Assembly (NCBI GenBank): GCA_017529165.1
Contig: JAFXNY010000152.1
Coordinates: forward strand, 1 to 9,743
DNA: 9,743 nucleotides
Direction: 5' to 3'
DNA from: Clostridia bacterium
GTDB lineage: Bacteria > Bacillota_A > Clostridia > Oscillospirales > Acutalibacteraceae
Positions 6,198 to 9,743 of this stretch are shown one piece after another. The notes under the pieces are model-generated. The model saw nothing but the letters and a program-made list of their open reading frames with translations, had not been told where the DNA came from and ran no database searches. Each line of letters opens with the position of its first letter. Position 1 is the first letter of the stretch. The position numbers were made by a program, and so were the translations under genes.

Positions 6198-6203
6198 TCT
6201 TCC

Positions 6204-6238
6204 AAAAATCTGCGGCAATGTTCTGCCGCAGATTTTTT
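6204..6238 (+). terminator. Intrinsic terminator after the ABC transporter unit
   Basis: A 14-bp perfect stem (6204-6217 with 6224-6237; core ATCTGCGGCA/TGCCGCAGAT) and a 6-base loop, ending in a run of six T, 7 bases past the permease stop. The A run on the left arm means it could also work leftward, though no leftward gene is seen. Confidence 0.92.
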
Positions 6239-6259
6239 GCGTTTTTTGTCAATTCGGTA

Positions 6260-6288
6260 TTGTTTATTTTTATAGTATATTGTATAAT
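6260..6288 (+). promoter_or_regulatory. Sigma-A promoter for the desulfurase-thiI operon
   Basis: TTGTTT (6260-6265) and a perfect TATAAT (6283-6288) are 17 bases apart, directly behind the terminator. The start point near 6295 leaves a very short leader of about 17-26 bases depending on the start codon. Confidence 0.75.
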
Positions 6289-6311
6289 AACTATGTATAT
6301 CAGTTGAAAGT

Positions 6312-7460
6312 GTGACTTATTTGGAAAATATTGTCTATTTGGATAATAGCTCAACAACCATGCCCTGCAAAGAGGCAATAGACGAAATAAATAAAGCGTT
6401 GTGCGATGATTTCGGTAATCCGTCAAGTCTGCATGTTTTAGGTTACAACGCAGAAAAAAGGGTGTCCGCCTCTCGAAAAGCCGTTTGCGATATGCTATCG
6501 TGCAGTGAATCGGAGATATATTTTACCTCCGGCGGTACTGAGGGCAATAATACGGCGATATTAGGTGCGGCTTATTCACGCCAAAAGCGGGGGAATCGAA
6601 TAGTTACAACCGAGATTGAGCATCCAAGTGTGCTTGAGCCTATAAAAAGGCTCGAAGAAGAGGGCTTTGAGGTTGTAAGAATTAAGCCTTCTGGTGACGG
6701 CACAATAAGCGAAGAAAGTATTATAGGGGCAATAAACGAAAAAACAATACTTGTAAGTATTATGCTTGTAAATAATGAAACAGGCGCTATACTGCCGGTA
6801 TCTGCCGCTCGCCGTGCTATAGACTTTGTAGGCGCACCGGCAATACTGCACTGTGACTGTGTTCAGGCGTTTGGCAAAATGCCTATAAATGTAAAAACGC
6901 TCGGTGCAGATATAATAACTGCTTCTGCTCATAAGATTCACGGTCCTAAGGGTATCGGCTTTATGTATATTAAAAAGGGCGTTACAATAAAGCCCTTAAT
7001 GCTCGGCGGCGGTCAGGAAAAAGGCTTTCGATCGGGTACCGAAGCGGTACCTGCTATTTGCGGTCTTTACGGCGCAATAAAATCAGTAGATGATATAAAC
7101 GCTAATCTTGAAAGCGTAAAAAAACTGCGTGATTATGCAGTAGAGAGCCTTAAAAATATTGACGGTGTGAGAATTAACTCACCTAAAATATCCTTGCCGT
7201 TTGTGCTTAACATATCGGTTGAGGGCTACCGCTCGGAAACGCTTATGCATTATTTAGAGAGTAAAGGTATTTATGTGTCTTCGGGCAGTGCGTGCGCCAA
7301 GGGCAAGGGCAGTTATGTATTAAATAAAATGGGACTATCTCGTGAGCGTGTGGATAGTGCACTGCGAATAAGCTTTTCCCGATTTAATACTGCGGAGGAT
7401 ATAGATAGCCTCATCCTCGAGGTAAAGAGTGCTAAAGCGTCTTTAAGAAAGGTTAAATAA
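6312..7460 (+). CDS. Cysteine desulfurase (NifS/IscS family), ThiI partner
   Basis: PLP-dependent enzyme that takes sulfur from L-cysteine, giving alanine and an enzyme persulfide. In the 382-residue reading, PLP-site features are His104 (EHPS), Asp182 and the Schiff-base Lys208 (SAHKIHGPKG); the catalytic cysteine is Cys328 in SSGSACAKGKGS on a short loop. The N-terminal VYLDNSSTT is typical. The stop touches the thiI start, so the sulfur is most likely destined for ThiI, as for NifZ of Bacillus subtilis; no iscU or sufU is adjacent. The start is uncertain: GTG at 6312 has a GAAAG only one base upstream, while TTG at 6321 would give a ten-base spacing and begin MENIVYLDNSSTT. No ATG is available nearby. 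Confidence 0.93.
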   Translation: MTYLENIVYLDNSSTTMPCKEAIDEINKALCDDFGNPSSLHVLGYNAEKRVSASRKAVCDMLSCSESEIYFTSGGTEGNNTAILGAAYSRQKRGNRIVTTEIEHPSVLEPIKRLEEEGFEVVRIKPSGDGTISEESIIGAINEKTILVSIMLVNNETGAILPVSAARRAIDFVGAPAILHCDCVQAFGKMPINVKTLGADIITASAHKIHGPKGIGFMYIKKGVTIKPLMLGGGQEKGFRSGTEAVPAICGLYGAIKSVDDINANLESVKKLRDYAVESLKNIDGVRINSPKISLPFVLNISVEGYRSETLMHYLESKGIYVSSGSACAKGKGSYVLNKMGLSRERVDSALRISFSRFNTAEDIDSLILEVKSAKASLRKVK

Positions 7461-8630
7461 ATGCTTGAAGTTATTTTAATAAAGGACGGAGAGTTATCCC
7501 TTAAAGGACTTAACCGTTCCGTTTTTGAAGATAAAATGGTATCAACTATTAAACGCCGTATCAAGAAATACGGTGAGTTTAGCGTTACTAAATCACAATC
7601 AACTGTTTATATTGAGCCTAAGGGAGATAATTTTGATTTTGATTCCGCTTTAGATAGCATAAGCCGTATATTCGGTATAGCGGCGTTTTGCCGTGCCGGT
7701 ATATGCGAAAAGGATATGGATGTTATTTTAAGTAGTGCACCCGATTATCTTAAAACTACTCTTAAAAATGTTAAAACCTTTAAGGTCGAGGCAAAAAGAG
7801 CTGATAAAAAGTTTCCGTTTACCTCTCCTAAAATATGCGAACAGTTAGGCGGAAAGCTGTTAGAGACATACCCACATCTAAAGGTTGATGTGCACTCACC
7901 CGAAGTTATAATAACGGTTGAAATAAGGGAAAAGGGCGCATATATAAGAGGTAATCAGCTAAAAGGCGCAGGCGGTCTGCCTACCGGCACCTCCGGCAAA
8001 GCGGCGGTACTCATTTCCGGTGGAATTGACAGTCCTGTTGCCGCATATCTTATGGCTAAAAGGGGACTATCTCTTTTTGCAGTTCATTTTGCAAGTCCTC
8101 CCTATACAAGTATAAGGGCGGAGGAAAAGGTTAAAACTTTATTATCAAAGGTTGCTCTCTACAGTGGTCCTATTAAACTTGCGATAGTGCCGTTTACCGA
8201 GATACAAGAGGAAATAGGCAAAAAGTGCCCCGAAGATTATTTTACGCTTATAATGCGCAGAATGATGATGAGAATATCCGAGAAAGTGGCAAGAGAAAAC
8301 GGATGTTTAGGTCTTATAACAGGGGAAAGTTTAGGTCAGGTTGCAAGCCAGACTATTTATGCGCTCGGTGCTACCGATGGCGTTTGCACTTTGCCGGTAC
8401 TTCGTCCGCTTATAGGTATGGATAAAGAAGAAATCGTATCTATTTCAAAAAAGATAGATGCTTTCCAGACATCGATTTTGCCGTATGAAGACTGTTGCAC
8501 TGTGTTTACCCCAAGGCATCCGCACACCCGCCCTAAAGATGGTCAATGCGAAGCGGCAGAGAAAAATCTCGAAATTGAGCCACTTATCGAAAAAGCAATA
8601 CAGGGAATAGAATATACATTTATAGAATAA
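7461..8630 (+). CDS. thiI: tRNA 4-thiouridine synthase ThiI
   Basis: Adenylates U8 of tRNA and, with persulfide sulfur from a desulfurase, makes 4-thiouridine, a near-UV sensor; in some bacteria it also serves thiamine thiazole synthesis. The 389 residues contain an N-terminal ferredoxin-like and THUMP region (about 1-165), then a PP-loop ATPase with SGGIDSP at 186-192, and the conserved DCCTVFTPRHPHTRPK near 344-359. The rhodanese domain that carries the persulfide in Escherichia coli ThiI is absent, as in most Firmicutes, so the adjacent desulfurase probably delivers sulfur directly. Cys345 and Cys346 are candidates for the acceptor chemistry. The ATG follows the desulfurase stop with no gap, behind an AAAGG site. 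Confidence 0.95.
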   Translation: MLEVILIKDGELSLKGLNRSVFEDKMVSTIKRRIKKYGEFSVTKSQSTVYIEPKGDNFDFDSALDSISRIFGIAAFCRAGICEKDMDVILSSAPDYLKTTLKNVKTFKVEAKRADKKFPFTSPKICEQLGGKLLETYPHLKVDVHSPEVIITVEIREKGAYIRGNQLKGAGGLPTGTSGKAAVLISGGIDSPVAAYLMAKRGLSLFAVHFASPPYTSIRAEEKVKTLLSKVALYSGPIKLAIVPFTEIQEEIGKKCPEDYFTLIMRRMMMRISEKVARENGCLGLITGESLGQVASQTIYALGATDGVCTLPVLRPLIGMDKEEIVSISKKIDAFQTSILPYEDCCTVFTPRHPHTRPKDGQCEAAEKNLEIEPLIEKAIQGIEYTFIE

Positions 8631-8667
8631 AATTATTTATAGAAACCGAAGTCCAAAGGAGATAAAA

Positions 8668-9639
8668 ATGATACAGAATATTAAAGTTGACATTGTATAT
8701 TATATGACAGCCGCAGATTTTGAGTTTGAGTTTAATCTCGGCAGTTGTTGCCATATGCGACTTCTTAATGATAAAGCTAAGGATAAGAAAGCTTATGTGA
8801 ACTCTCTTGCGAGAGCAGTATCGAGAAGTCAGATAATAATTTCCTGTGGACCTCTTTTCGGGGAGGACGGGCTGATTGCCGTTTGCGCCGCCGCAATAAA
8901 TCACGGTCTTCAAAGGGCGGATAATAAGGCGTACGGTATAGCGTCTGACGATTCTATTGATATTATTGCCGGTTCCATTCCACTGGTAACACCCGAGGGG
9001 TATTTCGGCGGTTGTATAATTGAAAGCGGAAATCAGAGTATTATTCTGCTTACGGAAAACCGGACTATAAGAAAGTCTATAATGAAGACGCTTATTCATC
9101 CTTATATTGAGGATATAAGCATAATGCAGTCATCAGAAAAAACGGTTTCAAGTCCGCTTATAATTGAAAAACAGGAAACGGATAGCACTCCCGCTATAGA
9201 AAAAATAGATGAGCCTATTATAGGAATGGATGAGTTTGAAGATGAGCCTGAGAACATAGAAAATATTCAACCCGAAATTGAAGAACCACAGGTGGAAGAT
9301 ACACTCCATAATATAAGCTTTGATTTTTCGGATGAGGAAAGCACAGAAGATGTAGAGGTAACGAGCGAACAAGAAACAGAGCCTCAGGAAAAGGCGACAG
9401 AAAATGAGGAAACTTCGTCAGATAGCATTTTTCTTGAAGAGGAAGCAGCAGCACCTCAAAAGCCTGCTAAAACGGGCAAAGGCATAAATATTTCCATACT
9501 CATAGTTATATTGTTCTTAGCTTTCGCAGTTTTGGCACTTTGCTATTTTATTGTGTTTATACCTTTGAAAAACGGAATATCTACCCTTGATTACTTCAAG
9601 CAAATATTCAATGCGGCGGCACAAACGATTTATATTTAG
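8668..9639 (+). CDS. Membrane-anchored acidic protein with degenerate CinA/MoCF-like domain
   Basis: A 323-residue protein I cannot name with certainty. Residues 1-150 weakly resemble the MoCF fold of CinA/MoaB: a helix then strand IIISCGPLFGEDG (56-68) where CinA has the GGLGPTxDD loop, and IPLVTPEGYFGG (104-115) where CinA has NPVGTAPG, followed by a strand and helix ending HPYI. The usual ligand-binding residues are largely changed, so pterin binding or enzyme activity is doubtful. Residues 161-260 are strikingly acidic (36 Asp/Glu against 3 Lys/Arg) and low in complexity. A single membrane helix follows (about 273-299) after a basic KPAKTGK stretch, suggesting a cytoplasmic N-terminal domain and a short outer tail. 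AAGGAG lies 6 bases before the ATG. It is 37 bases after thiI with no terminator between, so probably the same operon. Confidence 0.75.
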   Translation: MIQNIKVDIVYYMTAADFEFEFNLGSCCHMRLLNDKAKDKKAYVNSLARAVSRSQIIISCGPLFGEDGLIAVCAAAINHGLQRADNKAYGIASDDSIDIIAGSIPLVTPEGYFGGCIIESGNQSIILLTENRTIRKSIMKTLIHPYIEDISIMQSSEKTVSSPLIIEKQETDSTPAIEKIDEPIIGMDEFEDEPENIENIQPEIEEPQVEDTLHNISFDFSDEESTEDVEVTSEQETEPQEKATENEETSSDSIFLEEEAAAPQKPAKTGKGINISILIVILFLAFAVLALCYFIVFIPLKNGISTLDYFKQIFNAAAQTIYI

Positions 9640-9651
9640 GGGGGCAGGCAG

Positions 9652-9743
9652 TTGGGTTTTTGGAATAAAACTATAGGCAAGATTGTACTTACTTTTTTAA
9701 TATCCATGGTGCCGGTTGTTGAGCTTCGAGGAGCCGTACCGAT
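9652..9743 (+). CDS. Small multidrug export protein (COG2426-like), 5' end only
   Basis: Start of a gene cut by the window end. From TTG at 9652 the first 30 residues include LTFLISMVPVVELRGAVP, which matches the conserved N-terminal helix and ElRGAiP motif of the Sm_multidrug_ex family of small inner-membrane proteins. The transport role of that family is poorly proven. A purine-rich GGGGGG (9639-9644) overlapping the preceding stop serves as the ribosome binding site with a 7-base gap. It is probably in the same operon as the upstream membrane-anchored protein. Confidence 0.75.
   Translation, partial: MGFWNKTIGKIVLTFLISMVPVVELRGAVP

Noticed and set aside
8620..9099. Minus-strand reading frame of 159 codons
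   Set aside because: It lies antisense to the plus-strand protein starting at 8668, has no good ribosome binding site and shows no family pattern.
1..9743. CRISPR array, tRNA, rRNA or insertion sequence
   Set aside because: No regularly spaced repeats, cloverleaf, rRNA segments or transposase frames were seen on either strand.

Overview
The window looks like chromosomal DNA from a low-to-moderate GC Firmicute, most likely a clostridial (Oscillospiraceae/Ruminococcus-like) gut-type bacterium. The evidence is the rpmG-secE-nusG-rplK-rplA gene order, strong GGAGG-type ribosome binding sites, heavy use of ATA and AGA codons, textbook sigma-A promoters with 17-base spacers, a ThiI without a rhodanese domain next to its own cysteine desulfurase, and a YtrA-type GntR/ABC cassette. 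The placement is inferred from gene content only.

Left part (1-3116, minus strand): a transcription/translation operon read right to left. It starts at two tandem promoters (about 3088-3116 and 2976-3004) and runs rpmG (L33), secE, nusG, rplK (L11), rplA (L1). A 194-base gap before rplK holds a stem with an asymmetric internal loop, a good candidate for an autoregulatory leader. SecE is unusual: it carries about 165 extra N-terminal residues with four predicted membrane helices. Beyond rplA, bases 1-162 hold several hairpins but no gene; rplJ is expected further left but is not in the window.

Middle (3112-6238, plus strand): divergent from the ribosomal operon. The two opposing -35 boxes lie in the arms of an imperfect inverted repeat. 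A strong promoter with a 25-base palindromic operator across its start point drives a three-gene unit: a short GntR/YtrA-type repressor, an ABC ATPase and a 575-residue permease with a large extracytoplasmic C-terminal domain. The stop/start overlaps imply translational coupling. A strong hairpin terminator ends the unit.

Right part (6260-9743, plus strand): a new promoter drives a cysteine desulfurase and thiI with no gap between them. Together they should make 4-thiouridine in tRNA, the desulfurase supplying persulfide sulfur to ThiI. After 37 bases comes a membrane-anchored protein with a degenerate CinA/MoCF-like N-terminal domain, a very acidic linker and one membrane helix. Last is the start of a COG2426-type small multidrug export protein, cut by the window end.

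Most of the window is ordinary housekeeping DNA. The items most worth a second look are the extended SecE, the acidic CinA-like membrane protein, the shared inverted-repeat promoter region and the structured leaders. I see no phage, insertion sequence, CRISPR array, tRNA or rRNA.
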